From assembly GCA_019095985.1 (NCBI GenBank), contig CM032664.1, positions 19,689,665 to 19,753,664 of the forward strand: 64,000 nt of DNA. Reading direction: 5' to 3'. The position numbers and the translations under genes are program-made. The notes beneath the pieces were generated by a model. The model made no database searches and had not been told where the DNA came from. It worked only from the letters and a program-made list of their open reading frames with translations. This document shows positions 42,201 to 51,006 of the stretch, piece after piece (within the stretch, counting starts at the first letter, position 1; every line of letters begins with the position of its first letter). This DNA is from Streblospio benedicti. Taxonomy: Eukaryota > Annelida > Polychaeta > Spionida > Spionidae.

Positions 42201-44653
42201 TGGTGGAACACTGGGTTCGGGGCGTCATATGCTAGTATGGGGGAGGGTCCTTTTACGGTGGAGTTACACTGCGATGCTCTACCAGATAACTAAAATTACG
42301 ATCAACATTTTTTGTTTAAAGCTAGGATCATCATGATCCACACGCATTTTTCGCCATTATCATTGACGAACCCCCCCCCCCCAAAAAAAAAACCAAAAAA
42401 CCAAAAACAAACCCCAAAAAAAAAACCCCCAAAAAACCAAAAAACGAAAAAAAAAAAAGGGAAAAAACCGGGAGAAAACCCCCCCCCAAAAAACAAAATT
42501 TTTGGCAAATGTTTTCGCCTTTTATTGGGTAAAAAATTGGAAAAACTTATTCAGTGAATTTGTTAACTCNNNNNNNNNNNNNNNNNNNNNNNNNNNNNNN
42601 NNNNNNNNNNNNNNNNNNNNNNNNNNNNNNNNNNNNNNNNNNNNNNNNNNNNNNNNNNNNNNNNNNNNNGAGGCACTTGGTCCCATCCTGGGTGGAGTCC
42701 GCAGGGTTGACAAAGATCACATGGCTGTCGTAGCAGGCGTTACAGATGCCCACACCAGCACCATTGTCAGTGCACTTCTCACAGTTCAACGGGCAGGACT
42801 ATAACAGAAAATAGTACAATGACTCCAATCACAAAAGTCCAATTGTACATGGTCCACCTTAATCTGCGCCTTGAATCAGTGTTGCATTTCAAGGTGTTGA
42901 CCATTACTCTATGCATGCAGCAATGTTGTGAATATGGGGAGTTAAAACAAATGCCAAGTATATCAATGTAAACCCCATTAATTCATTGAAATGACCGTAC
43001 ATATTCGATGTTCAAATTTGTTTCCTTTAGCCTTGACCACCTTGCATGATTTGTCGGCGGTGTTCAGGTAGTAGCCCCGCCGATTGAGGCCGGAGTAGCT
43101 GTAGCACTCGGAGCACTGGGTGGCGCCGTCAGCCTGAACACTACACGCCTTGCAGTTACTGGGGCACGCTGCGGACAGAAAACACATACAACATGCACTA
43201 CATGCATCGTCTGGATGATGGAATTGTTGAATCCCAAACAGATGGTAAACTGATATTAGATGATTAGAAACAGGTCAGTGCTTGAAGAGGCTGAAGCATG
43301 AACACAGACGTGACGATGCTCACTGTGCAGACGTTGTGGTCATATAAAGTGTTAGGTTAATGTGTCAACAGGTTTGGTATACGTACCGAGGCACGGATGG
43401 GCAGGCTGGCTGAGGTCTTGGGCATATCCAGATGGCAAGCACTTATCGCAGTGGACGACAGCCCCGTCCTCCTCGTGGCACTCTTGGCAGCCAGCTCCGC
43501 ATTCTACAAGAGGACTGGTGAATTATAAATGGTTCTGCGGGAAAATAGACACCACCAATCCACCATCCAAAATGGAATGTAGACACATTTGCTGTAATGA
43601 ATTTGAAATGGCAATTAAAAACGGGAGAGCAGAGTTAATAATTATTCTGTTTACGTTCATTATCATATAGGTCATATAGAATGTAGTTGGTCAACACCAG
43701 CTGGTCAACACTGATGTTGAACTTGTCTGTCACACACGGATACAGATCATTTCTCAAACAAATATGGTACATGTGTGCTACAGGCAGAAAGTGACGTAAA
43801 GAACAGCGTGAACGTAAGCCCGTACTCACCTAAACAGATTCCGCCCTTCAGATAGTGCCCGGCTCCACATTTGGTGCACGTGGTCAGGTCCTGAGCATCT
43901 GCCGTGCATTCTAAGCAGCCGGTAGGACAGTCTAAAAAATGCAACATGTGCACAGGGCACCTCAAAAGTATTATACAGGTCATTAGTTTTAAAACAAAAG
44001 ACTTGCAGTAATAGAGGTGTATATAGCAATACAATTGTTAAGACTGTTATTGTTCGATTGGTCCATGCTATAAATCACAGTCAACAATGCACATGCAAGC
44101 AATGCCATGTTTAAAGAGACCTCAAATACATGAAATAGAGACTTATTGGTTGTAACTACAGGGGCACCCACCCAGGCACTGGGTCCTGTCCACACAGATG
44201 ACGGTGCCGGTCGGGCAGTCCTTGCACAGTGGGCCAGGGTTGGAACATGAGTTGCAGTTGTCGATATCAGTACAGGCTGAAACGGAAAGGCTGAAACATC
44301 AGTTAATGCGCTACATCAACATACAGTTCATGATGTGCTTAGCAATTAGTCGGAGTACAATTGTTAACAACGCTCTATTGTAAGTGTTATGATATGGAAT
44401 ATTATAATTAGAAATGAATGTAATTTATATTTTTGAATGGGAGGTAACTTTATGATAAGACGGTTTTTTTTTCTTGTTTTGTTTTTAAATTTTCATACAG
44501 TTATACTCATCCATGAATACGCCATGTACAGTGTTAGTAACGTATTGGTAACGTTGCTAGTCATGAGCACGGCCTAATCATAACGAACGTACACTGTGCT
44601 GATGCACGAGCCACAACGGCCACGAGGGCCATGGCAAAGAGCAGCTTCATCAT
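36140..44653 (-). CDS. Cysteine-rich module array with LU domain and GPI-type tail (16 coding exons)
   Basis: This gene encodes a predicted secreted, GPI-anchored surface protein of at least 624 residues. Seen: a 19-20 residue signal peptide, about thirteen modules of 30-42 residues opening CPxNCxxC and containing a later CxxC pair and often GY, then one LU domain (about residues 503-592) running from CYSCG to CCSDDLCN, then a short linker and a hydrophobic C-terminus LLLLAAAALVAAF. I placed exon borders by GT/AG sites and by phase agreement; all junctions keep frame outside the assembly gap. Known: LU domains occur in Ly6/uPAR/CD59 proteins, often GPI-anchored; CPxNCxxC modules resemble furin-like and growth-factor-receptor cysteine-rich repeats. 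Inferred: adhesion, receptor or protective surface role; no ligand can be named. The part inside the N gap is missing, so the true length is unknown. Confidence 0.85.
36409..36433. repeat. GGT repeats and poly-G run in intron
   Basis: Short GGT repeat followed by about 14 Gs inside the last intron of the cysteine-rich gene. Confidence 0.9.
36759..36868 (-). CDS. Exon 15: middle of LU domain
   Basis: A phase 0-2 exon of 110 bases: AGRNALGQVNAGC, then TCVSGEGESC and DLPDGTQL. Acceptor attcag, donor gtaagt. GxxxxGC followed by a late cysteine pair matches the LU fold spacing. Confidence 0.84.
36994..37121 (-). CDS. Exon 14: start of LU domain
   Basis: Encodes KMCYSCGDPEHGAFVPSAQC, then a Thr-rich stretch with an N-x-T sequon and PCFSGTCY. 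Starts phase 1, ends phase 0 at gtaagt. CYxC followed by spaced cysteines is the usual opening of an LU domain. Confidence 0.87.
37302..37406 (-). CDS. Exon 13: last cysteine-rich module
   Basis: A phase 1-1 exon of 105 bases: NCGSGSAYDNDAECDNCADG, then FQMTEDLKC. It lacks the leading CPxNC and acts as a linker between the array and the LU domain. Acceptor gttgcag, donor gtaaga. Confidence 0.82.
37902..38103. repeat. 200-bp intronic near-palindrome
   Basis: Arms of about 100 bases meet at ACTAGT (37999-38004). Both carry TAGTCTACTACTATGGTTTA (or its complement) and CATCATGGGAG. Divergence is modest, mainly a short insertion in one arm. It lies in the intron between exons 12 and 13, ending 22 bases from the exon 12 donor. 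Confidence 0.85.
38125..38349 (-). CDS. Exon 12: double cysteine-rich module
   Basis: A phase 1-1 exon of 225 bases encoding two modules without an intron: CPSNCESC, CQVCKDGYALSADRKAC, then NCARC, CTACAAGFVLQDEEQ, ending CV. Acceptor catgcag, donor gtgagt. It may be a fusion of two ancestral module exons by intron loss. The donor lies 22 bases from a long intronic palindrome. Confidence 0.86.
38787..38888 (-). CDS. Exon 11: cysteine-rich module
   Basis: A phase 1-1 exon of 102 bases: CPRNCAGCSLQDG, CSQCAAGYALDANSAC. Acceptor tttacag, donor gtgagt. The split codon with exon 10 is Lys. Confidence 0.86.
39240..39344 (-). CDS. Exon 10: cysteine-rich module
   Basis: A phase 1-1 exon of 105 bases: CPSNCKACTADPATDMLTC, CDTCSANHAFNEAVC. 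Acceptor tttcag, donor gtaagt. Its opening CPSNCKAC is shared with exon 5, which suggests recent module duplication. Confidence 0.86.
39374..39920. repeat. Intronic direct duplication, two copies of about 240 bp
   Basis: Copy 1 is about 39374-39612 and copy 2 about 39682-39920. They share TAATCGTAGTTCCTGTCTAA, CAAACAATTGCATTCTGGG, and AGAGCTTTGGTTGATTGAGA. Similarity is high with a few small indels. They sit in the intron between exons 9 and 10, separated by 70 bases. Confidence 0.85.
40356..40463 (-). CDS. Exon 9: cysteine-rich module
   Basis: A phase 1-1 exon of 108 bases: CPEHCAAC, CSLCDAGYGQKADGMC. Acceptor gttgcag, donor gtacgt. Exon GC is much higher than in the flanking introns. Confidence 0.86.
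41267..41392 (-). CDS. Exon 8: cysteine-rich module
   Basis: A phase 1-1 exon of 126 bases: CPAKCSSC, KCGNDNCDRGGATGYNVNG, ending DGDCE. Acceptor tttttcag, donor gtaagt. A longer spacer between the CxxC pairs makes it one of the larger modules. Confidence 0.85.
41775..41864 (-). CDS. Exon 7: short cysteine-rich module
   Basis: A phase 1-1 exon of 90 bases, the shortest module: CSSNCVEC, CTTCASNYVPDDGGEC. Acceptor ttccag, donor gtcagt. The split codon with exon 8 is Ala. Confidence 0.78.
42370..42500. repeat. C/A homopolymer tract next to gap, probably artefact
   Basis: About 130 bases made almost only of C runs and A runs, with a few G runs, 70 bases before the N gap. It has no repeat unit. 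It resembles low-quality read ends more than a natural microsatellite. Confidence 0.6.
42570..42669. other. Assembly gap (100 N)
   Basis: Exactly 100 Ns, the usual placeholder for a gap of unknown size. It removes the end of exon 6 of the cysteine-rich gene and perhaps further exons. Confidence 1.
42670..42798 (-). CDS. Exon 6: cysteine-rich module, cut by the assembly gap
   Basis: After acceptor gttatag the exon encodes SCPLNCEKC, ICNAC, then NPADSTQDGTKCL and runs into the N block at 42669. The donor is lost in the gap. If the exon ends 3n+1 bases further on, the whole protein stays in frame. More module exons could be hidden in the unassembled stretch. Confidence 0.72.
43041..43168 (-). 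CDS. Exon 5: cysteine-rich module with uncertain donor
   Basis: Starts in phase 1 after acceptor ccgcag and encodes CPSNCKAC, CSECYSYSGL, and ends NTADKSCK. The donor is not canonical: AAG then gtggtc at 43040 is preferred, with an alternative three bases on (gtcaag). Either gives a phase 0 end, which matches exon 6 opening with TCC TGC. This is the only junction in the array that is not phase 1. Confidence 0.72.
43387..43503 (-). CDS. Exon 4: cysteine-rich module
   Basis: A phase 1-1 exon of 117 bases encoding CGAGCQEC, then CDKCLPSGYAQDLSQPAHPC. Acceptor cttgtag, donor gtacgt. The split codon with exon 3 reads Glu. Confidence 0.83.
43830..43931 (-). CDS. Exon 3: cysteine-rich module
   Basis: A phase 1-1 exon of 102 bases. 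It encodes CPTGCLEC, CTKCGAGHYLKGGIC. Acceptor ttttttag, donor gtgagt. The split codon with exon 2 reads Asp. Confidence 0.85.
44172..44276 (-). CDS. Exon 2: first cysteine-rich module
   Basis: A phase 1-1 exon of 105 bases (acceptor tttcag, donor gtgggt). It encodes CTDIDNCNSC, then CKDC and VICVDRTQC. It is the least typical module because it lacks CPxNC, but it keeps the NCxxC and CxxC pairs. The N-terminal position right after the signal peptide fits a capping module. Confidence 0.78.
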
Positions 44654-44684
44654 CCTTTGCTATATAATCACGTCTAAGGTTATT
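44593..44684 (-). CDS. Exon 1 (coding): signal peptide and start codon
   Basis: Coding runs 44653 to 44593, preceded by 31 bases of 5' UTR after an acceptor (tttacag) at 44685. The product starts MMKLLFAMALVAVVARASAQ, a textbook signal peptide with an AxA-type cleavage site near residue 19. The first of two adjacent ATGs is taken as start; the second would shorten it by one residue. The donor is gtacgt, giving phase 1. Joining to the next exon makes a Ser codon directly before the first module cysteine. Confidence 0.82.
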
Positions 44685-45754
44685 CTGTAAAATAAATACA
44701 CAGGTGTATGATAGAAATATCCACATAAACATGAATGTGCTAGTATCAAAAGTAATATTCAAATTCGACGTGGAAGAAACCAATAATATAATTATTTATA
44801 TTGTCGCATTTCCCAACTATCAAGATTTACAAAGTGCAAGTAGTCCCAAGAGAATTACAAAGTCGTATAAATTAGATAAACTGCATTTTTCCTAATCAAC
44901 AGAATTTATGGCTGCCCTTTGGTGATCTTGATTTTATAGAGGCAATGCACTGCTATTATGTCGCATTCCCTTCGTTCTCAGTGTGAACCTCTATACCAGA
45001 AGGATCTACAATACTAAATATTGTTTTGAAAAATAAATACGTCAACTCTACCCAGTCCCATCCGGGCTTAGAGAGTTGATAATTACACTCTATGTCTCTT
45101 TTTCGCATCTTCTATTTTTCAAAGAACAAGCTCAGCCCGTTCACATTAGTAGACATTTGTTTGTACACCAATTTTATTTTAATTTTAAGTAATATCTCAC
45201 ATATAACTGTATTCTTAATTGAGTAAGAAACTAAAAATATTGTTGTGAAACTCGGGCAGTGGCAGAACAGACACGATTCCCTCAACATTGATACAATTTA
45301 CAAATATCTCTGGAACAACTAAATTGTGGACTAATTGATCTGTTTCCCCTCAAGCCATCAGTGCTTTACAATTACGTATACCAATATCTAATAGTCGTCA
45401 GATCTGTCTGTCCACTGACACGAACCACGAAAAGTTCAACTATATGTTCCTACTGAACAAGCTCAGAGCCAAGACGAAAGCTTGGTGTTAAAAATGTGAT
45501 TGGAATACAAAATGAAAAATCAAATCATCAATGATAAAGGCTGCCACCTGATTATGCATACTTTTGTCCGACTCACTGCAATTTATGGAATCAACATCTA
45601 AATGAATTGTAGGAAAATACATAGGTGTTGGAAATACAAAATTATTTAAACACAGCAGCTGCTGATCATCTATAAATTTTAACAACACACATTTTTAATT
45701 CAATTAATAACATTTACTTATAATGAACACTAAAATGCGTAGAGATTTTCCTAC

Positions 45755-45842
45755 CTTTAATCTGTTGGTTTCTCACGAAATCACACGCTTCTTCCCTCGT
45801 CTCGTGGTTGTCTGGCTGGGCACTCTCTCCCATCGGGTTTAT
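45755..45842 (-). promoter_or_regulatory. Proposed TATA box and non-coding first exon
   Basis: On the minus strand TATAAA lies at 45842-45837. About 80 bases downstream a good donor (AAAG then gtagga) ends at 45755. The first coding exon opens with an acceptor and only 31 bases of UTR, so an upstream non-coding exon is required. This is the best candidate within 1.2 kb; transcript data are absent. Confidence 0.4.
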
Positions 45843-46170
45843 ATTCACCATGGGTCCATAGTAACCACAAACCATACACAATTACCACCATGGCCACCCC
45901 ACAAACTGCTATTTGGATGCTGCTGATTTGTAAATCCACTGGACACGTGGCTAGTCACGCGACGTCTTCTGCTGCTTCTCAGCCATTAGCAAAGCAGTCC
46001 AAGCATGTAGATTCCAACCAGCACTGCGAATAACCACTGACTCTCAGTGCTCTCTTTTCATCAATTTGGAAATTAAATTTGTTATGGAGAATCAAAATAC
46101 CTATACAGGTCTAACTAGCTGCGAACTTTGTCCAAGCCTGTAAATGCAAGCTGAAGCAAGTTGTGGCTTA

Positions 46171-46509
46171 GGGACGGTGCAATATTTAACAGGCGGGAGG
46201 ACCGGTGCGTATCGAAAAACTAGTCTGAAAAAAGGTCTTGCCCCCTGCTGATGTGATGAAAAAAAACTGATGTCCCATGACCTCTATTCATAAAAAAAGT
46301 CTGCGTTCCCTCCCATGAATATTTGCGTGATTAATTTGTACCGATTCGCTCACGTTGAGGTGGGATTTCAGCAGCTGAAAAAAGTACATGTCCCATGCCC
46401 AACAAGAATGAAAAATCATCCGGTCCCCCTACTTTTGCACCTTGAAAAAAGTACCTGTCCCCCTATCAAATGCACCGGTCCCCCTGCCTGGTAAATATTG
46501 CACCGTCCC
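46171..46509. mobile_element. PIF/Harbinger-like MITE with TTA target duplication
   Basis: A 339-bp element with inverted ends of about 40 bases (left GGGACGGTGCAATATTTAAC, right end its near-exact complement), flanked on both sides by TTA. GG-starting inverted repeats and a three-base TTA duplication are the hallmarks of PIF/Harbinger. There is no transposase, so it is non-autonomous. It lies upstream of the cysteine-rich gene promoter. Confidence 0.8.
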
Positions 46510-48126
46510 TTACTCTTCTTCCACACTCTTGTTTGAAAAATTGTCAATAAACCATGAAATGTCGTCATCTTCCATCCACAGATGCAATGAATTGTGACAA
46601 TTATCATTAATGTGTGATACTGGATATTTATTTTGTTGAAATGGTCAGTACATTCTTCATGTATGTTCCGCATAAGTGTCGGTTTAGCCTTTTTCTCATG
46701 TCTGATGACTTTACAACCCGCCTTACAAGCTCTGGCCAGCCTTCACCAGCCAAGAATTTTCTGGTCTTTGTGTCTTGAATACGATACTTGTTTTTCCATT
46801 CTCAATATGCTTTGAGGTTTTTTAATGGCTTTGTGAACAGCGAACCAAGGTTCTACCGAACATTTTGTTCTCAGTCCGGTGTCCAACAGACCGATTGACA
46901 TTTGACTTTATCAAAGTATGCAAACTCAATCTTTGCAAATACAATACTAGCAAAAAGTGGAGTCATTGGTTATGCTAAAATACTAGTAATTGAAAACATC
47001 CGATTAATATTGTTCTTTGACAGTTAAACATTTCACTTTTGAGAAGCTATTGTATTCCCGGTGTGGCATTCACACATTTCTACGTGCTGTTATTTGAGTA
47101 ACTATATACCAAGTCTGATTTCAAAACTGATAATATTCGTAAATTAAAACTATGGGTTCCATACAAGTGTCTCACAATTCATTTGATTTCTTTTTGTTGA
47201 AAAATATTTCATTTAATCATATAACTATGTCAAAGTTCTTTGTTTCTTGTAGTTTCAGTTGTTAGTTTATTTAATTTTATAGAAAATGCTTATCAAAGTT
47301 TCATCAGAAAAGCCTTTGATGTATACATTTCTTAAAATTCATACATTATATTCGAAGACAATGTCACTATTATGTCTAAATTTGAGAGGGTATCAAAATT
47401 CATGCATAACTAATAAATCATGGAACAATATTAACTAATCTTGTAACCTAAAAGCTTGCTCACAGTGGTGTTCGATGAACTACACGTACAAAAATTATAT
47501 GCTTTTGAGCATTTGTTGGAACAGATTCCAAACTCATCAATTATCCGCAAGACCATTCTTACGTGTTTCTGTAATCCATCAAAATAGTAGTATTAAACAC
47601 TGTCCTTTGCTAAAAATGTGATAAATAAAAAAAAACACAGACTCAACCAGGTATAAGTTTTTGGTGTCATTAAAATAGCTCTGTAAAATGATGTAAAAAG
47701 TTCTTTGAAAATTGATGACTTAATAGCATAGAGTCTTATATCACATCTAACATTCAGCAGGGTAGAGCCGTTGTGGGTAACTTCTGATAGTACGGTTCAC
47801 GAATTAGGTTTAAAATTGTCATATTGTTGCCCTACCCGTAAAGGCCGCTATTTTGGTTGCGCACAGAGGTCAGTTTCAGACGGCGATAGTATATTGACTG
47901 TATTATTATATACTGATTATCCGATTCCCCGTTGATTACACACATATATTTAGATTATGAAAACAGTACTTGTTTAATAAGTGAAAAGTATGCAGTATTT
48001 CCTCAAGGTCAATTTTGGTAATTTACCTTTATCCTCACCTTTGTAGACACTAATGCGGCAAAGTGTGTGTGTGCTGTATATAATACTAGTATTTGAAGCT
48101 ATTTAAGCTGTGAATATTATAAGGTT
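46510..48126. other. Intergenic, AT-rich
   Basis: No gene or repeat recognised between the Harbinger-like MITE and the foldback element. Confidence 0.5.
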
Positions 48127-48245
48127 AATGGTCTGTTTTAGTGTGGGGATAACACTAGCTTGCACGAGTGGTGTAACGCGAACGAGAGCAGGCTAACACC
48201 ACAAAAAGCATAGCTAGTGTAATCTCAACACTAAAACAGGCCATT
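48127..48245. mobile_element. Short foldback element
   Basis: A 119-bp element whose ends AATGGTCTGTTTTAGTG and CACTAAAACAGGCCATT pair over about 32 bases with few mismatches. The centre is also partly self-complementary, so the whole can form one hairpin. No clear target duplication. Confidence 0.7.
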
Positions 48246-48727
48246 GCCGTTTATCCCCCCCCCGCCCCAGTTTAACCGAATTATTTAACTTGATGGTGTT
48301 TACCATTCACAAAGTAAGGTGATAAGCTGATCTCCTACGGCTCGTATCCAATCAGAATCGAGAATGAACGGCAAACTGGGGAGAATACTACTTCGCACAT
48401 AATAGCTACCTCTTTGTTCAAGTGGTTACTCATTTCAGTAATGGTACTTTGGATACAGTGGATTGCAGAATGTTCCGTTTTCACGAGACCAGCTACAACA
48501 CTGACTAGTATACGGCAGGCCCGTACCAAGGCAGGGTAGGGCGGTCTCCACCTCGCTTTTGGCTTTGCCTTGCACGCTTCACTTGCCTCTTCGCTCTTTA
48601 CATTTTTTCAAAATTGTTATTGTATAATCCATATTTAGTGATATCGCAATACTGATTTCGCACGTCAGATTTAGTTAAACTACAGATTAATGCTGATGAA
48701 CCATTGTATTGGTGGTTTACATTATGT

Positions 48728-48757
48728 TTTGTTCTTATTTTTATTTTATTTTATTTT
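48728..48757 (-). terminator. AATAAA cluster downstream of the serpin
   Basis: The plus-strand TTATTTTTATTTTATTTTAT run gives several overlapping AATAAA motifs on the minus strand, about 460 bases past the serpin stop. It could serve as the poly(A) signal, but it is also simple AT-rich sequence. Confidence 0.25.
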
Positions 48758-49215
48758 GAATTCCCATTAAATATGTTAGCACACTTGATTTGTTTTGTAC
48801 ATTTTGTACTTAAAGTAAAGTGTACTTCAGCTTTTATCTTTCATATCTAATAGTACTTAAAGTAAACCACTCAAATTTGTGTCAATGACTTCAATATATC
48901 ACTATAGATATAAGGTCAGACCAAAGGCCTTTTATCTATTTCACTATGGCGCAGAGCTTTTAATCTCATATTCCACCTACAAAAAATATACATATATTTT
49001 CTAAATAGCAAATGCTAAAAAGTATATCTACAATGTACACATCTACTCAAATTCTGATATTGGAAAAAATCAGCACATTTAGTTAAGCAAATCACGATTA
49101 CACATTACAACTGTTAATTAACAGATCATTGGAGTTTAATTTAATTAACTACTTAGTAGTACAACCACAGCTTAATTAATTACAAGCGGATTTTTAAAAC
49201 ACCCTAACAAATCTT

Positions 49216-50575
49216 ATACCTTTCCTGAATGGAAAAATAACACATTGAGAGTGTAATGGATGTTACAGTCAACACAGTGGTGGTCACCCTACTAGAGCTG
49301 CTGCTAACTTTGCCGGCTGTTAAAGGTTCAGCTTGGTTGATGGAACTGTCTTCATCAGTGGGGTCTCCCACGCGGCCTACAAATAGTACGGCGCCTGTCT
49401 CCCTTTCCCTGAGGATGAACATAAATGGTCGCGTAGCCAGAAATGTTATAACTTTTTCATCTTGATTGTAAGCCTCATCTGATACCACAATGGCAGTTGC
49501 GCCTGCGGCTTTCTGTTCCTTCTTCATTCACCTCGACCATAGCCTTGTGAAGTGCATCACTGACATATAGGTTTTGCTTACCCGTGATTTTTGACAGATC
49601 TGCAGTTTCCACATCAAAGATACTCTTGAGACAGGATGAGAGTATTTTTTTAAGGTTTAGGTTCTGCGCGATTTTGAATTTTGGAATAGCTATGCGCACA
49701 TCCTTTTCATATTTCATTGATGAAAGCATCGTGTTCAAGTTTCTCAGCTGAGCTTGTGTTGGAGAGAATAAAAAGAGCCGTCTTCTGTTTTGGGTAAAAA
49801 CAGAACCATGCTTGTTGCATTTCCCTCATAAAACAATTCAATGAACTTGCATCCAAGATCTTCATTTTTCGCCGTACAAAATAGAAGTTTTCATGTGCAT
49901 CATGTCCAACGTCTTTTTTTCTGCTGTGTGAGTTGTGAACTCCTCCGGGAAGTCTCAGTTTGTTTAAATTCTTTTAACCAGCTGGCTTTGAAGTATATGG
50001 CATTCACGAGAACTATTACTGTTCTTGGCTTGATCACTCCAGCTGGGATTAAGTCTTTTATCATATCATTCGTTGTGGACTCGACAAACTTATTGATGGT
50101 GGTCCTGCTGGCTTCGGCATCATTCTTAAAATCCAAGCTTTCAGAGAGGCACCATAATAATCCCGCGTATCGTCAAAATCCTGCAAAAACGTGTATGTCT
50201 TCTCACCATATAATTTGTTGGCCAGCTTTAGCACAAACTCGTCTGCTTCATCTGTGATTAAACGTTGGCTGAGAGTTTTCAGCTTGGTGTGTGTACGTCA
50301 CTTGTGTCCTCAAAATGAAAAACCTTTTCCAGTTCACTTTTGCTAACAGAATCGCTGCCCCAAATGCAACATGGCAAATGCTAGAGATATGCTCAGAGGG
50401 GAGTAGAAGATATTGCCTTTGTTGCCTGCAATCATCTTGTACAGTGTAAAAAGGCAAAGTCTGAATTGTATTTTGAGAGTTGTCGGAGGTCTTCGGTGCC
50501 CACGGCCGGCAGGCTGGTACCAGCTGCCATCGATAGACGACACAGGAGTAGCAGCACAATCACCCTGATGTGCAT
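49216..50575 (-). pseudogene. Intronless serpin with several frame breaks
   Basis: Serpin-family protease inhibitor remnant. Starting at ATG 50575: signal peptide MHIRVIVLLLLCRLSMAAG, then NIFYSPLSISLAFAMLHLG, KLANKLYGEKTYTF, ESTTNDMIKDLIPAG, VLVNAIYFKASW, FIELFYEGNATSMVLFLP, DALHKAMVEVNEEGTE (breach and hinge), and RPFMFILRERETGAVLFVGR near the end. These occur in order and at normal spacing with no intron. The frame changes about seven times: near 50455, 50365, 50295, 50140, 49905, 49775 and 49515. All look like one- or two-base indels. Either a young pseudogene or locally poor consensus sequence. The hinge composition fits an inhibitory serpin. The C-terminal extension holds a hydrophobic stretch. 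Family assignment is firm; functional status is open. Confidence 0.85.
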
Positions 50576-51006
50576 GTTGTCTGAAAACGCAATGGTCATA
50601 TCATAATACGCAATTCCGTGTGACATAATGCTTACCCTCAAGAAAAAATGGCATGCTGAATTTTGCCTTAAAACTTGTAATTTACATGAAATGATTGAAG
50701 GGGATAGAGGGTATGATGCACCCATTGGGAGAAAACTTGTTTAGACTGAGTTTCACTGTGTATAAGAAAAAAAATATCAAAATATCATTTAAATTAATCG
50801 TAGCCCGTAAGGCTCAGTTTGCTGAGTAATAGTATATAGCATAATTAAGCTGTTAGTCAGTGCCATGTATAATCTATATATAGGTAGAACATCCAACTAT
50901 CGGGAACTATAACTAGAAATACGATATGTCATATACGACATACATGTTCATTGTACCTGGGGCGAATGGCGGATTTAGGAAACCGGGGTACATATCCACT
51001 AATTAA

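Noticed and set aside
49841-50257. 138-codon plus-strand ORF
   Set aside because: Lies antisense to serpin motifs and has no domain of its own.
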